Below are positions 17,449-26,172 of a stretch of DNA of 33,243 nucleotides, one piece after another. Every line of letters begins with the position of its first letter. Position 1 is the first letter of the stretch. The DNA is from Myxococcales bacterium (GTDB lineage: Bacteria; Myxococcota_A; Polyangia; Polyangiales; Houyiibacteriaceae): contig JAHBWH010000085.1 of assembly GCA_019637115.1 (NCBI GenBank), forward strand, positions 1-33,243, given 5' to 3'. The notes under the pieces are model-generated. The model did not search any database, was not told the origin of the DNA, and saw only the letters and a program-made list of their open reading frames with translations. The position numbers and the translations under genes are program-made.

Positions 17449-18321
17449 ATGCTTCCCGACCGGACCCGCGCCTGCCCGCTGTGTCGGTTGCGCTTCCGCC
17501 AAGCCCAGTGCCCGACGTGCGGCCTGAAATCGCTGGATCTCCGGCGCGCCGCCGACCGACGAGCGCTGGCGGAGGGGCTCGCACGTTCGGCGGACGATTT
17601 GGACGACGGGAAGCTGGGCGACCTCGTCGCGGGATACCTCCGCTACGGGGCACCTGCCGTCGTCGGGACGGCCGCGGTGTGGGGCGGGGTCGAAGACGGC
17701 ACCGGCGGCATGATCCTCGGGGCCCTCTTCGCCGGCTTCGCCCAGATCGTCGCGGTTCCGGTCGTCGCGGTGGGGGGCGCCCTCTACCTGCGCCTTCGGC
17801 GGCTCCCCCGACGAGGCGGCCCGCCAGAGCCCACGGCGCGCCTCGCGCTCCACGACGAGCCCGAGCCGCCTGGGACGCTCTTCTCGGGGGTCGTGACGCG
17901 CGTCAGCCCAATCAGCTCTCCACTCGCGCACGTCCCCTGCGCAGCCTTCCGCTTGCACGGCGAGGCCGCCGGTGGCCTCGTCGACGAAGCGGGCGGCGGA
18001 TGGTTCACCCTCTCCCTCGCCGATGGCCGCGCGATCGAGATCGACGCGAGCGAGGCACAGATTCGAGCTCCGATCCCCCGACACGCCGCTCCGGTCGTGA
18101 GGGCCGATGCCGCGCTCACCCGCTGGCTGATTGAGCGGGGGCTCGAGCCCCAGCGCGCGCCGCTACGCCTCGGCGAGCAGGTGGTGAGCGAAGGAGATCG
18201 CGTCTGGGTACGGGCGACGCCAGAGACCGCGACCCACTCGGAGGGCTATCGTGATGCCGACACGGAGCGCTTGCGCGCGTCGGGCGCGAACGTCGTGATC
18301 CACACCGAGCCGCCATCCTGA
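17449..18321 (+). CDS. Zinc-ribbon membrane protein, GIDE-like C-terminus
   Basis: About 290 residues. The N-terminus has a zinc ribbon (Cys9-x2-Cys12 and Cys21-x2-Cys24). Two hydrophobic helices follow (about 65-85 and 87-112, rich in Gly/Ala). The C-terminal 150 residues have the beta-rich layout of GIDE-type domains: LFSGVVTRVSPISSPLAHVPCAAFRLHGEA near 145-175, WFTLSLADGRAIEIDAS near 185-205 and GDRVWVRATPE near the end. It resembles the protein at 12387-13016 in overall plan, so the window holds two such proteins. The DNA-binding or signalling role of the zinc ribbon is unknown. A weak AGGGA lies upstream of ATG 17449. Confidence 0.68.
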   Translation: MLPDRTRACPLCRLRFRQAQCPTCGLKSLDLRRAADRRALAEGLARSADDLDDGKLGDLVAGYLRYGAPAVVGTAAVWGGVEDGTGGMILGALFAGFAQIVAVPVVAVGGALYLRLRRLPRRGGPPEPTARLALHDEPEPPGTLFSGVVTRVSPISSPLAHVPCAAFRLHGEAAGGLVDEAGGGWFTLSLADGRAIEIDASEAQIRAPIPRHAAPVVRADAALTRWLIERGLEPQRAPLRLGEQVVSEGDRVWVRATPETATHSEGYRDADTERLRASGANVVIHTEPPS

Positions 18322-18357
18322 CCTCATCGGTCACAGCCTTCGTGGCCACCCGAGGGA

Positions 18358-18453
18358 GCGCTGGCGACAGCACAGAATCGCTGGAGACGGCGCTGGCGAC
18401 AGCACAGAAGCGCTGGAGACAGCGCTGGCGACAGCACGGAAGCGCTGGCGACA
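18358..18453. repeat. 32-bp tandem repeat, three units
   Basis: Three units (18358-18389, 18390-18421, 18422-18453) with few differences. Each is built from two related halves based on CGCTGGMGACAG. The array fills most of the upstream region of the next gene. Confidence 0.92.
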
Positions 18454-18485
18454 GCCCGGCGAAAGAGCTGATACGCTCGCGCGCG

Positions 18486-20165
18486 ATGGAGCACCGGCGT
18501 TCGCTCTGGCGCATCTGGCTGATGCCGCTCTCGATCCTCCTCGGCGCGGCGATGACGGTGTTCATCTTCGCGTTCTGGGTCGACTCGGGCGGAGACTTCT
18601 CGAAGCTGGGGCGGATCTTCCACCCCCACCCCGAGTCGGCGGCCAACGCCATCGGGAACACGGCGGAGGTCGTGGCGGCGGTGCTCGGCGTGGCGATCAT
18701 GGTCGTCGCCATCGTCGTGGAGCTTGCGTCGAACCGGTACACGCACCGCGTCACCGAGCTCTTCGTCGGCGAGCCCGTGAACTTCGCGGTGATGGGCTTC
18801 TTCGTCATCACCGCGATCCAGGCCGTGTACACGGCGCTCCTGCTGGACCCGGACGCGAGCGAGGGGAGCGTGCCCTACGTCGGCATCGCCATCTCGCTCG
18901 GCATGCTCGCGTGCTGCCTGCTGATCCTCTTGCCCTATTTCGCCTTCGTGATGGCGTTCCTCAACCCCATCTCGATCGTCGATCGGATCCGCGCGCACAC
19001 GATGCGCGTCATCGAGCGCGGCAAGTACTCGGTCGGCGCACGCCAAGCCGAGGCCGTGCGCGGCGTCGAGCAGCTCGCCGATGTCGGCCTCAACTCCATG
19101 GAGCACAAGGACAAGGGCATCTCCATGGCGAGCGTGGACGCGCTCAAGGCGATGATCCTGGACTACCAGGAGCTGCGCCCCCGCCTCGACGCCGCGTGGT
19201 TTCGCGTGGACGGCGACCTCGCCCACAACCCGGACTTCGTCTCGATGAGCGACGAGGTGCTAGCCGCCGTCACGCGCCGCCGCATCTGGTTCGAGATGAA
19301 GATCCTGCGCAAATACCAGACCATCTACAACGAGGGTCTGAACCGGATGCGCGACATCAACTACCTGATCGCGATCAACACCCGGCACCTCGCCGAGCAC
19401 GCGCTGGACACCGGCAACCACGAGCTCTTCGACCTGCTCGTGAAGTTCTTCAACACGTACCTCCGCGCGACGGTGAACGCGCGGGACGTGCGCACGGCCT
19501 ACAACGTCCTGCAGCAGTACCGGCTGCTCGCGGAGCGAGCGCTGCGCCACGAGAACGGCGCGCGCGCCGCCGAGATCGCGCGCTACTTCAAGTACTACGG
19601 GCTCGTCAGCTTCCACGCGACCCTGCCCTTCATCCTCGAGACCGTCGCCTACGACCTCTGCCAGCTCAACGAGATGGCCTTCGACCAAGGCTCGCCCGCG
19701 CAGCGCGAGCTGCTCCGCATCTTCCTCGAGGTGGACAAGGAGTCCGAGAGCGACATCCAAGAGGTCAGCCTGCGCGGCGTCCGCAAGGCCCAGGTGAAGC
19801 TCGCGACGTACTACCTCGTCCGCGGCGACGAGCGCCTCGCCCGCGAGATCTTCAAGGACATGGAGCGCGAGCGACGCGACCGGCTCGCGTCGATCCGCGA
19901 CGAGCTCCTCGGGGTGCGCTCGAGCGAGTTCTGGGAGATCAGCGACCGCGGCGTGAACTTCGACTACCTCGAGCCCGAGCGGAAAGAGAAGCTCCTCGAG
20001 TTCTTCTCGTGGTTCCCCGACCTCGCCCCGCTCACGCTCTCCATGGTGCCCGAGCGCGTCCCCGACGCCGCCGAGGTCGCCGCCGCGATCGCGAAGCGTA
20101 AACAAGAGCGCGACGATCCGACCCTGCACCCGAGCCCTGGCGCGGGGAGCGACCCGGCGACCTGA
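18486..20165 (+). CDS. DUF2254-like membrane protein, 559 aa
   Basis: Four transmembrane helices lie in the first 160 residues (about 10-30, 62-86, 98-118 and 130-156). The second and third helices with the intervening ELASNRYTHRVTELFVGEPVNFAVMGFFV segment resemble DUF2254 inner-membrane proteins, whose role is unknown. The remaining 400 residues are a soluble alpha-helical domain with TPR-like helix pairs (RALRHENGARAAEIARYFKYYG, KAQVKLATYYLVRGDERLAREIFKDM), so it may scaffold other proteins. ATG 18486 has TACGCT 8 nt upstream and a GCGACA -35-like sequence at 18 bp spacing, contributed by the 32-bp array. The longer frame through the repeat array is not used. Confidence 0.75.
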   Translation: MEHRRSLWRIWLMPLSILLGAAMTVFIFAFWVDSGGDFSKLGRIFHPHPESAANAIGNTAEVVAAVLGVAIMVVAIVVELASNRYTHRVTELFVGEPVNFAVMGFFVITAIQAVYTALLLDPDASEGSVPYVGIAISLGMLACCLLILLPYFAFVMAFLNPISIVDRIRAHTMRVIERGKYSVGARQAEAVRGVEQLADVGLNSMEHKDKGISMASVDALKAMILDYQELRPRLDAAWFRVDGDLAHNPDFVSMSDEVLAAVTRRRIWFEMKILRKYQTIYNEGLNRMRDINYLIAINTRHLAEHALDTGNHELFDLLVKFFNTYLRATVNARDVRTAYNVLQQYRLLAERALRHENGARAAEIARYFKYYGLVSFHATLPFILETVAYDLCQLNEMAFDQGSPAQRELLRIFLEVDKESESDIQEVSLRGVRKAQVKLATYYLVRGDERLAREIFKDMERERRDRLASIRDELLGVRSSEFWEISDRGVNFDYLEPERKEKLLEFFSWFPDLAPLTLSMVPERVPDAAEVAAAIAKRKQERDDPTLHPSPGAGSDPAT

Positions 20166-20210
20166 CGGATCGACGCGAGTCGACGGCTTGCCACGCGGCG
20201 GAGCGTGGTC

Positions 20211-21434
20211 TCAGAGGGCTTTTCTCGGGGGCAACGCGAGCGTCGCCACGAGCAGACCACCGACGAGCGCGAGCGCGACCACGGCGACGTCGAAGGCGGT
20301 GCCGACGGCGGTGAGGACGTCCTCGGAGAGGAAGCTCGTCACGCTCCGAAAGCCGAGGCTTCCGGGGACGAGCAGCAGGAGCCCCGGCAGCACCACGATC
20401 GCCGCGGGCCGATCGCGGAAGCGCGCGAAGGCGTTGCCGCAGAGGCCGAGGACGAGCGCGCCGGCCGCGGCGCCCTCGGCGGGGCCGAGCCGCGGGCTCG
20501 CGAGCTGCACGGTCGCGTACGTGATGACGGCGGCGACCGCGAAGTAGGGCGCGTCCCGCCAGGACGCGCGGAGCAAAACGGCGAGCCCGAAGAGCGCGGC
20601 GAGGAACGCACTCCAGACCGCCCACGGCGCGAGCCGCTCCCCCTCGCCGCCGGGCCCCACGAAGGGCGCGAGCTCAACGAGCTTCGCGCCGAGCACGGCG
20701 CCGAAGCCGAGCTGCAAGAGCGCCATCAACGACTTCGAGAAGCGCGCCGTCCCGCTCACGAGGTGACCAGTCGCGATCTCGTTCATCGCCGTCGTCAGCG
20801 TCAGCCCCGGGAGCAGGAAGAGGACCCCCGCGATGGTGCCGATGGTGCGCGAGAGCTCCGGCCAGATGCCCGTCGCGAGCCCCGACAGGGCCGCCGCGGT
20901 CGCAGCGGCGATGGGGAGCTCGAGGCGCGAGAGCGGCTCGGAGTGCGGGGTCAGCGCCGAGAGCACGCCGACGAGCAGGCCGATCGTCAGCGCGACGAGG
21001 GCCTCGGGCACGGCGCCCCCGAGGAGGATGGCGCCACCCCCCGCAACGATCACGTGCGCGAGGAGCGAACGCGCGAGCGGCCCGCGCGGACGCGCGAGGA
21101 TCCCAGCGATGGCTTCGAGCCCCTGTCGCGGGGTGCTCCGCCCGTAGGCGACGTCGTTCGCGACGCCGTCGAGATCACCGAGCCGGCCGAGGTCGAGCTC
21201 GCCCGCGTCCGCGCGCATGAGGTAGGTGCGCTGGTGGGGAGGCTCTCCGAGCGCGACGAAGATCGCGGTCGGCGTGCAGAAGAACGACGCGTCCGTCCCG
21301 AGCCCGCGGCTGAGCGCGCCGCCCATCGCCTCGAGCCGATGCGCGGGCATGCCGTGCGCGTGGAGCGCCCGCACGACCGCGAGCAGGAACTCGCCAGCCT
21401 CCCCGCGCACCTCGTCGTCGGACGCTTCGCTCAC
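20211..21434 (-). CDS. ThrE-family threonine/serine exporter
   Basis: A 407-residue protein that combines both halves of ThrE-type exporters. The N-terminal cytoplasmic domain (about 1-125) contains GTDASFFCTPTAIFVALG and the GELDLGRL block. About ten hydrophobic helices follow from residue 127 to the end, split into the ThrE_1 and ThrE_2 (YjjB-like) bundles. Corynebacterium ThrE exports threonine and serine; export of amino acids or similar small polar compounds is inferred here. GTG 21434 has GGAGGAAG as Shine-Dalgarno 6 nt upstream, which supports this start over the longer frame. Convergent with the DUF2254-like gene (45 bp apart). Confidence 0.85.
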   Translation of the reverse strand: MSEASDDEVRGEAGEFLLAVVRALHAHGMPAHRLEAMGGALSRGLGTDASFFCTPTAIFVALGEPPHQRTYLMRADAGELDLGRLGDLDGVANDVAYGRSTPRQGLEAIAGILARPRGPLARSLLAHVIVAGGGAILLGGAVPEALVALTIGLLVGVLSALTPHSEPLSRLELPIAAATAAALSGLATGIWPELSRTIGTIAGVLFLLPGLTLTTAMNEIATGHLVSGTARFSKSLMALLQLGFGAVLGAKLVELAPFVGPGGEGERLAPWAVWSAFLAALFGLAVLLRASWRDAPYFAVAAVITYATVQLASPRLGPAEGAAAGALVLGLCGNAFARFRDRPAAIVVLPGLLLLVPGSLGFRSVTSFLSEDVLTAVGTAFDVAVVALALVGGLLVATLALPPRKAL

Positions 21435-21548
21435 CCGCGCTTCCTCCCACGGGCGGCGGCGGAGGCAAGCCCCCTCCGCCCGACGCCTCAGCTTCCTATG
21501 AGGGGCTGTCGCCAGCCCCTCCCCCACGGAGCACGGCGGAGCTTCTCC

Positions 21549-22478
21549 TCAGAGCCCGAAGCGCTCGCGGTGCGCGTCGAGGAAGTCGAGATAGATCTCG
21601 AAATCCTGCTGCGCCTCGAGCTCGCCGGCGTCGACGCACGCCTCGAGCGCCGCGATGAGGTCGCCGAGCCGCTTGCTCGGCGGGAGCCCGAAGCGCTCCA
21701 TCACCGCGACGCCGAGCCCCTTGGGGAGCGGCTTCACCTTCTCGTCCTCGGCGCGGATGCCCTCGACCCGCCGCTTGAGGTCGGCGATGTTCTGGACGCC
21801 CTTCTTGCGCTTCGCCGGGCGCTTGGTCGTGATGTCGGCGCGGCCGAGGTCGAGGAGATCCCTGAGCCCCTCGCCCATCTGCTTGTAGAAGCGCCGCACG
21901 GCGGCGTCGGTCCACGACGCCTCGTACTGGCTCGGCCGCAGGTGGTGGAGGATGAGGAAGTGCACGCGATCACCGAGGGCGCCCTCGAAGCCGAGGCGAG
22001 GCCCGACCTTGCGCCGGAACATCCGCGCCCCGAGCTCGGCGTGGCCGTGGAAGGTCACGCGACCTCGGTCGTCGATCTTGCGGGTCTTCGGCTTGCCGAT
22101 GTCGTGCAGGAGCGCGCCCCAGCGAACCGTCAGGCGCGGGACCGACTGCTTGACCACCTGCTTGGTGTGCTTCCAGACGTCCTTGTGGCGCCACTCGCCG
22201 TCGGTCATCCCGATCATCGCCTCGATCTCCGGGAGCCACGCGACGAAGAAGCCCGCGCGTTGGAGCGCCTCGAGGCCCTCCTCCACGCCGAGCCGGTGGA
22301 CCATCAGCGCGTCGAGGTGCTCGCGCAGCAGCGCGACGGGGACCGCCTTCCACTCGGCCTCGGTCGCCTTGGGCGCCTGCTCCTCGAGGCGCGAGGGGTC
22401 GTCGGCGACGGCGGCGGCCCACCGCAGCGCGAGGAGCGCCCGATCCGGGGTCGTGCTGGCGTGGTCGAGGAGCGTCAT
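21549..22478 (-). CDS. HD-domain protein related to the CCA-enzyme C-terminus
   Basis: A 309-residue protein whose central part is the HD phosphohydrolase domain of bacterial CCA-adding/poly(A)-polymerase family proteins: HKDVWKHTKQVV (about 98-109), RWGALLHDIGKPKTR (119-133, the HD pair), VTFHGHAELGARM (141-153) and VHFLILHHLRPSQY (about 172-185). The N-terminal nucleotidyltransferase domain with its GGSVRD and DxD motifs is absent; the 95 residues before the HD domain are alpha-helical and resemble the family's linker. A free-standing phosphohydrolase or phosphatase activity on nucleotides or tRNA ends is plausible but unproven. The start ATG 22478 lies 24 nt after a TGCTAACTT extended -10-like box, unlike the leaderless genes here. 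Confidence 0.78.
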   Translation of the reverse strand: MTLLDHASTTPDRALLALRWAAAVADDPSRLEEQAPKATEAEWKAVPVALLREHLDALMVHRLGVEEGLEALQRAGFFVAWLPEIEAMIGMTDGEWRHKDVWKHTKQVVKQSVPRLTVRWGALLHDIGKPKTRKIDDRGRVTFHGHAELGARMFRRKVGPRLGFEGALGDRVHFLILHHLRPSQYEASWTDAAVRRFYKQMGEGLRDLLDLGRADITTKRPAKRKKGVQNIADLKRRVEGIRAEDEKVKPLPKGLGVAVMERFGLPPSKRLGDLIAALEACVDAGELEAQQDFEIYLDFLDAHRERFGL

Positions 22479-22721
22479 GACGGAGCCGAGAGCGAGGGGT
22501 TCAAGTTAGCAGCCGATGGGCGGCGTTCCAGCGTGGCCGCCCGGAGGGTCGGCGCGCCGCCCTCCCGAGGGCAGCGCGGAGAGCGGCGACAGATGCGGCC
22601 ATCGAGGCGATGGCGCAAGGGTCGCGATGGATTTCGGTGCGGCCACGACCCGGCGCGCCTCTCGAGGATGGAAGACCGAAGCGCTCATCCTCTCGCACGA
22701 GGGGAGATCAACGGCGGGCCA
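22479..22721. other. Intergenic region without a recognised gene
   Basis: 243 bp between the HD gene start and the stop of the next minus-strand gene. Apart from the TGCTAACTT sequence (minus strand, near 22503-22511) that may be the HD gene's -10 box, nothing is recognisable; short frames here have no support. Confidence 0.5.
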
Positions 22722-23834
22722 TCACGCGCGCAGCTCCATGCGGCTGATCACGATCCGCTGCACCTCGCTGGTGCCCTCGTAGATCATGGTCACCCGCACG
22801 TCACGCAGGCAGCGGTCGATCGGGTGCCCGCTGACGAGCGCGGTGTCGCCGACGATCTCCGCGGCCTCGTTGCAGGCCCACCAAGCCGTCTCCGAGGAGA
22901 ACGCCTTGGCGATCGACGCCTCCCGCGAGAAGGGCTCACCGCGCTCCTTCGCGGCCGCGGCGCGTAGCGCGAGCAGACGCGCGGCGTCGAGGCGCGTGCG
23001 GATGTCCGCCAGACGAAACTGCGCGACCTGGTCCGCGGGGGTCGCGCGGAGGAAGTCTCGCGCCGCCTCGTACGCGGCGGTCGCGATGCCGAGCGCCTGC
23101 GAGGCGATCCCGACGCGGCCCCCATCGAGCGCCATCATCGCGATACGAAAGCCCGCCCCCCGCGGCCCGAGCATGGCGTCCTTCGGGACACGCACCCCGT
23201 CGAAGGTCAGGCCCACGGTGTGGCTCGCGCGCAGGCCCATCTTGTCTTCGTGCTTCGAGACGCCGAGGCCCATCGCCCCCTGCGGGACGAGGAAGCAGCT
23301 CAGCCCGCGCGCCCCCGCGCCGTCGGTGCGGGCCCAGACGACGAGCACGCTCGAGAGATCACCGTGGCTGATCCACTGCTTGGTGCCGGTGAGGACCCAC
23401 TCGTCACCGTCCTCGATCGCGACGGTGCGCATCCCGCCCGGATCGCTCCCCGCGTCGACCTCGCTGAGCGCGAACGCGCCGAGCTCACCGGCGGCGAGGC
23501 GAGGGCACCAGGTCGCGCGCTGCGCCTCGTCACCGAACGCGGCGATGACCTCGCCGACCATGTTGGTCACCGCCATCGTGACGGCGGTCGCCGCACACCC
23601 TCGCGCGATCTCCGTCATCGCGAGGCTGTAGGCGACGGTGCCGGCCGCCGAGCCGCCGAGCTCGGCGGGGGTCGCGACGGCCATCAGGCCCGCTTCCCCC
23701 AGCCGCCGGAAGACCTCCGTCGGCACGCGCTCCTCCGCCTCGAAGCGGGCGGCGTTCGGCGCGAGCTCCGCCTCGGCGAGCTGGCGGGCGGTGTCTCGCA
23801 AGCGCTCCTGCGCGGGGCTGAGATCGAGCTGCAT
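22722..23834 (-). CDS. Acyl-CoA dehydrogenase (370 aa)
   Basis: An FAD-dependent acyl-CoA dehydrogenase oxidising an acyl-CoA to the 2-enoyl form and passing electrons to ETF. It shows the family order: N-terminal helical domain, FALSEVDAGSD substrate/FAD signature (about 125-135), beta-domain with TGTKQWISHGD (about 148-158), RVGIASQALGIA helix, and the catalytic base Glu353 in YEGTSEVQR near the C-terminus. That position is typical of short-chain, medium-chain and most other members; chain-length preference cannot be read. AGGA lies 8 nt upstream of ATG 23834. A second, clearly distinct paralogue lies at 24675-25832, with a lipoprotein gene between them. Confidence 0.92.
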   Translation of the reverse strand: MQLDLSPAQERLRDTARQLAEAELAPNAARFEAEERVPTEVFRRLGEAGLMAVATPAELGGSAAGTVAYSLAMTEIARGCAATAVTMAVTNMVGEVIAAFGDEAQRATWCPRLAAGELGAFALSEVDAGSDPGGMRTVAIEDGDEWVLTGTKQWISHGDLSSVLVVWARTDGAGARGLSCFLVPQGAMGLGVSKHEDKMGLRASHTVGLTFDGVRVPKDAMLGPRGAGFRIAMMALDGGRVGIASQALGIATAAYEAARDFLRATPADQVAQFRLADIRTRLDAARLLALRAAAAKERGEPFSREASIAKAFSSETAWWACNEAAEIVGDTALVSGHPIDRCLRDVRVTMIYEGTSEVQRIVISRMELRA

Positions 23835-23894
23835 GCGGGGGTCCTGGGGTCGAGTCGCGGGTTCTGGCGAGGGCGGATCGAGGCCCGTGCGGGC

Positions 23895-24617
23895 TCAGAG
23901 CCCGAAGGTGACCTTGGCGGGGTACGAGCCCGGGTCGGGCATCGACCAACCGCGCACCGCCTGGGCGACGCAGTCGAGCGCGTCCGCCTGCTCTTGGTCG
24001 GGGGTCGACGCGCCCGCGGCGATCACGCGCCCGCCGGGCGCGACGTAGAGCGTGACCTGGAAGGGACCGGTCCCGCAGTCCACGATCTCCCCGCGGACGC
24101 GATCGACGTTCGAGGCGACGCGGCTCGCGTCCCAGAAGGTCGCGGGCCGCACGTCATCAGCAGGGTCGAGCTCGAGCGGATAGGAGAACTCCGCCTCGCC
24201 GCCGTTCGGCGGCGAGAAGCGCACCCCCGCTGCGACGTCGAGCATGCAGCGCTCGGTCTCGCGATCGCCGAGCGTGCTCTCGCGCGGGTAGACCCAGAGC
24301 ACGCTCCCGTCGACGCGCACGCGGAAGGCGAGGACGATCCTTCCCCCGAGCACCTGCACCGCGTTCGAGCGCTGGCTGAAGCAGTGGAAGAAGCGGCCGA
24401 TCTTGGGCTCGAGCGCCCGCTGGACCGCCGTGGAGCTGATGGTGCCCATCAGCCCCTCGATCTGCGCGCCGTCGTCACGACGCGCGGGCCGCTCCGAGCC
24501 GCTGGTCACCTCCGGCTCGAGCTCGGTGTCTTCCTCTGCCGCGCTGCCTCCCCCCCCGCACGCGGCGAGCGAGAGCGCGACCCCCAACCACGAGAAACGT
24601 CTCACGAGCCCGAACAT
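23895..24617 (-). CDS. Lipoprotein with AgmX/TonB-C-like domain
   Basis: A 240-residue lipoprotein: a basic N-terminus, hydrophobic stretch and the lipobox LAAC with Cys20, followed by a Gly/Glu-rich linker. From residue about 55 to the end there are two successive domains resembling the C-terminal domain of AgmX/PglI and TonB-C-type proteins: GGRIVLAFRVRVDGSVLWVYPRESTLGDRETERCMLDVAAGVRF near 90-133, then a second VTLYVAPGGRVIAAG segment near 190-205. Four Cys in these domains are likely to pair. AgmX-type proteins are linked to gliding in Myxococcus, but many such lipoproteins have no known role. ATG 24617 has a GAGGAG Shine-Dalgarno at proper spacing; longer frames are rejected. Confidence 0.75.
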   Translation of the reverse strand: MFGLVRRFSWLGVALSLAACGGGGSAAEEDTELEPEVTSGSERPARRDDGAQIEGLMGTISSTAVQRALEPKIGRFFHCFSQRSNAVQVLGGRIVLAFRVRVDGSVLWVYPRESTLGDRETERCMLDVAAGVRFSPPNGGEAEFSYPLELDPADDVRPATFWDASRVASNVDRVRGEIVDCGTGPFQVTLYVAPGGRVIAAGASTPDQEQADALDCVAQAVRGWSMPDPGSYPAKVTFGL

Positions 24618-24674
24618 CTTCACTCTCCTCGACTCGATCGCTGCCAGGGTCTTCTGCATCGCGCCACGAAGCGC

Positions 24675-25832
24675 TCAGCCACGCAGGGCCGACGCCGAGA
24701 TCACGACGCGCATGATCTCGCTCGTGCCCTCGTAGATCTCCGTGATGCGCGCGTCTCGGTAGTGACGCTCCATGTCGTACTCGGTCGAGTAGCCGTACCC
24801 ACCGAAGATCTGGAGCGCCTGATGCGTGACGTGCGTCGCGATCTCGCTCGCGTAGAGCTTCGCCATCGCGGACTCGCTGGTGTGGCGGACGCCTTTGTCC
24901 TTCACCGCCTGGTCCTTGAGCCACGCGGCGCGCAGCGTCAGCACCTTCGCCGCGTCGAGCTGCATCGCCATGTCGGCGATCTTGAACTGGATCGCCTGCT
25001 TGTTCGCGATGGGCTCCCCGAACGCCTTGCGTTCCTTCGCGTAGGCGACCGCCTTCTCGTAGGCCGCCTCGGCGATGCCGATGGCTTGGGACGCGATGCC
25101 GATCCGGCCTCCGTCCAGCGTGCTCATCGCGATCTTGAAGCCGTCGCCCTCGTTGCCGAGGCGCCATGCGTCGGGCACGCGGCAGTCCTCGAAGAAGATC
25201 GTGCAGGAGTGGGCCGCGTGGATCCCGAGCTTGTGGTCGCGGGGCTGCGGGTTGAAGCCCTTGGTGCCCTTCGGGACGATGAAGGCCGTGGTGCCCTTGG
25301 CGCCCTTGCTGCGGTCGGTGCAGCAGAAGACGAGGATCACGTCGGCGTGGGGCCCGTTGGTGATCCAGTTCTTCGAGCCGTTGATCACCCAATCGCCGCC
25401 GTCGCGGACGGCGACCGTGTCCATGTTCGAGGCGTCGGAGCCGCTCGCCGGCTCCGTCAGCCCAAAGCAGCCGAGCTGCTCTCCCGCGGCCAGCGGCGCG
25501 AGGAACTCCTTCTTCTGCGCGTCGTCCGCGAACTTCCAGAGGGGGTCGCAGACGAGGGAGTTGTTCACGGACATGATCACGCCGGTCGAGGCGCAGGCCT
25601 TGCTGACCTCGATCATCGCGAGGGCGTAGCTGACGTGGTCTGCCCCACCGCCGCCGAGCTCGTCGGGGACAGCGATGCCGAGGAAGCCGAGCTCGGCCAT
25701 GCGGGCGACGAGCTCGGTCGGCCAGCGGCCCTCGGCGTCGAGCTCACGCGCCTTCGGCGCGACCTCTTTTTGGGCGAAATCGCGAGCGCTCTTCTGAATG
25801 AGCGCCTGCTCCTCGGTGAGGCGGAAGTCCAT
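24675..25832 (-). CDS. Acyl-CoA dehydrogenase (385 aa)
   Basis: A second acyl-CoA dehydrogenase, full length. Key features are FGLTEPASGSDA (about 122-133), the INGSKNWITNGPHAD beta-domain block (about 149-163), RIGIASQAIGIAEAAYEKA (about 243-261), QIFGGYGYSTEYDMERHYRDARI (about 341-363) and catalytic Glu368 in YEGTSEIMR. The GGYGY sequence and overall match are like the short-chain/branched-chain (butyryl-CoA dehydrogenase-type) branch. The 370-residue paralogue nearby lacks the GGYGY block (it reads AEIVGDTALVSG), so the two probably differ in substrate. CACAAT lies 10 nt upstream of ATG 25832 with no clear Shine-Dalgarno. Divergent from pheS, with a repeat array between. Confidence 0.93.
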   Translation of the reverse strand: MDFRLTEEQALIQKSARDFAQKEVAPKARELDAEGRWPTELVARMAELGFLGIAVPDELGGGGADHVSYALAMIEVSKACASTGVIMSVNNSLVCDPLWKFADDAQKKEFLAPLAAGEQLGCFGLTEPASGSDASNMDTVAVRDGGDWVINGSKNWITNGPHADVILVFCCTDRSKGAKGTTAFIVPKGTKGFNPQPRDHKLGIHAAHSCTIFFEDCRVPDAWRLGNEGDGFKIAMSTLDGGRIGIASQAIGIAEAAYEKAVAYAKERKAFGEPIANKQAIQFKIADMAMQLDAAKVLTLRAAWLKDQAVKDKGVRHTSESAMAKLYASEIATHVTHQALQIFGGYGYSTEYDMERHYRDARITEIYEGTSEIMRVVISASALRG

Positions 25833-25923
25833 GGCGGCGGAGATTGTGCGATGGCGACGGACGGGTCAACGAGGGAGGTCCGGACACCGCTGAGCGCGTT
25901 CGGCTCTGGGTCTGACGCTCGTC

Positions 25924-26129
25924 GAGGCCGGGGCCGGGACGGGGGCCGAGACCGAGACCGGGGCCGAGACCGGGGCCGAGACCGGGGCCGAGACCGGGGC
26001 CGAGACCGGGGCCGAGACCGGGGCCGAGACCGGGGCCGAGACCGGGGCCGAGACCGGGGCCGAGACCGGGGCCGAGACCGGGGTTGAGACCGGGGCCCGG
26101 GGCCGAGACCGGGGGCCGAGACCGAGGCG
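25924..26129. repeat. GNGNCC hexanucleotide array 3, upstream of pheS
   Basis: About 34 hexamers, mostly alternating GAGACC and GGGGCC to give a 12-bp higher-order unit repeated about ten times, with a few 1-nt slips at the right end. It occupies most of the 349-bp gap between the acyl-CoA dehydrogenase start and pheS, ending 14 bp before the pheS -35 element. Confidence 0.93.
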
Positions 26130-26143
26130 TCGTGTGCGCGTGG

Positions 26144-26172
26144 CTGACAGGGGGCCCGAGCGTTGCTACATC
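26144..26172 (+). promoter_or_regulatory. Predicted pheST promoter
   Basis: -35 CTGACA (26144-26149), 17-bp spacer, TG-extended -10 TACATC (26167-26172), 9 nt before the pheS ATG. No leader peptide or attenuator is visible, unlike E. coli pheST. Confidence 0.6.

Noticed and set aside
18342-18485. Upstream extension of the DUF2254-like protein through the 32-bp repeat
   Set aside because: Translation of the repeat gives a low-complexity Gly-Asp-Ser-Thr stretch, and the ATG at 18486 is followed directly by the expected first membrane helix.
20205-22967. 920-codon plus-strand frame opposite thrE-like and HD genes
   Set aside because: Shadow frame typical of very GC-rich DNA. It runs antisense to two recognised genes and has no domain of its own.
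23220-26087. 955-codon plus-strand frame ending in the array before pheS
   Set aside because: It is antisense to both acyl-CoA dehydrogenases and the lipoprotein, and its end is just the hexamer array read as Arg-Gly-Arg-Asp.
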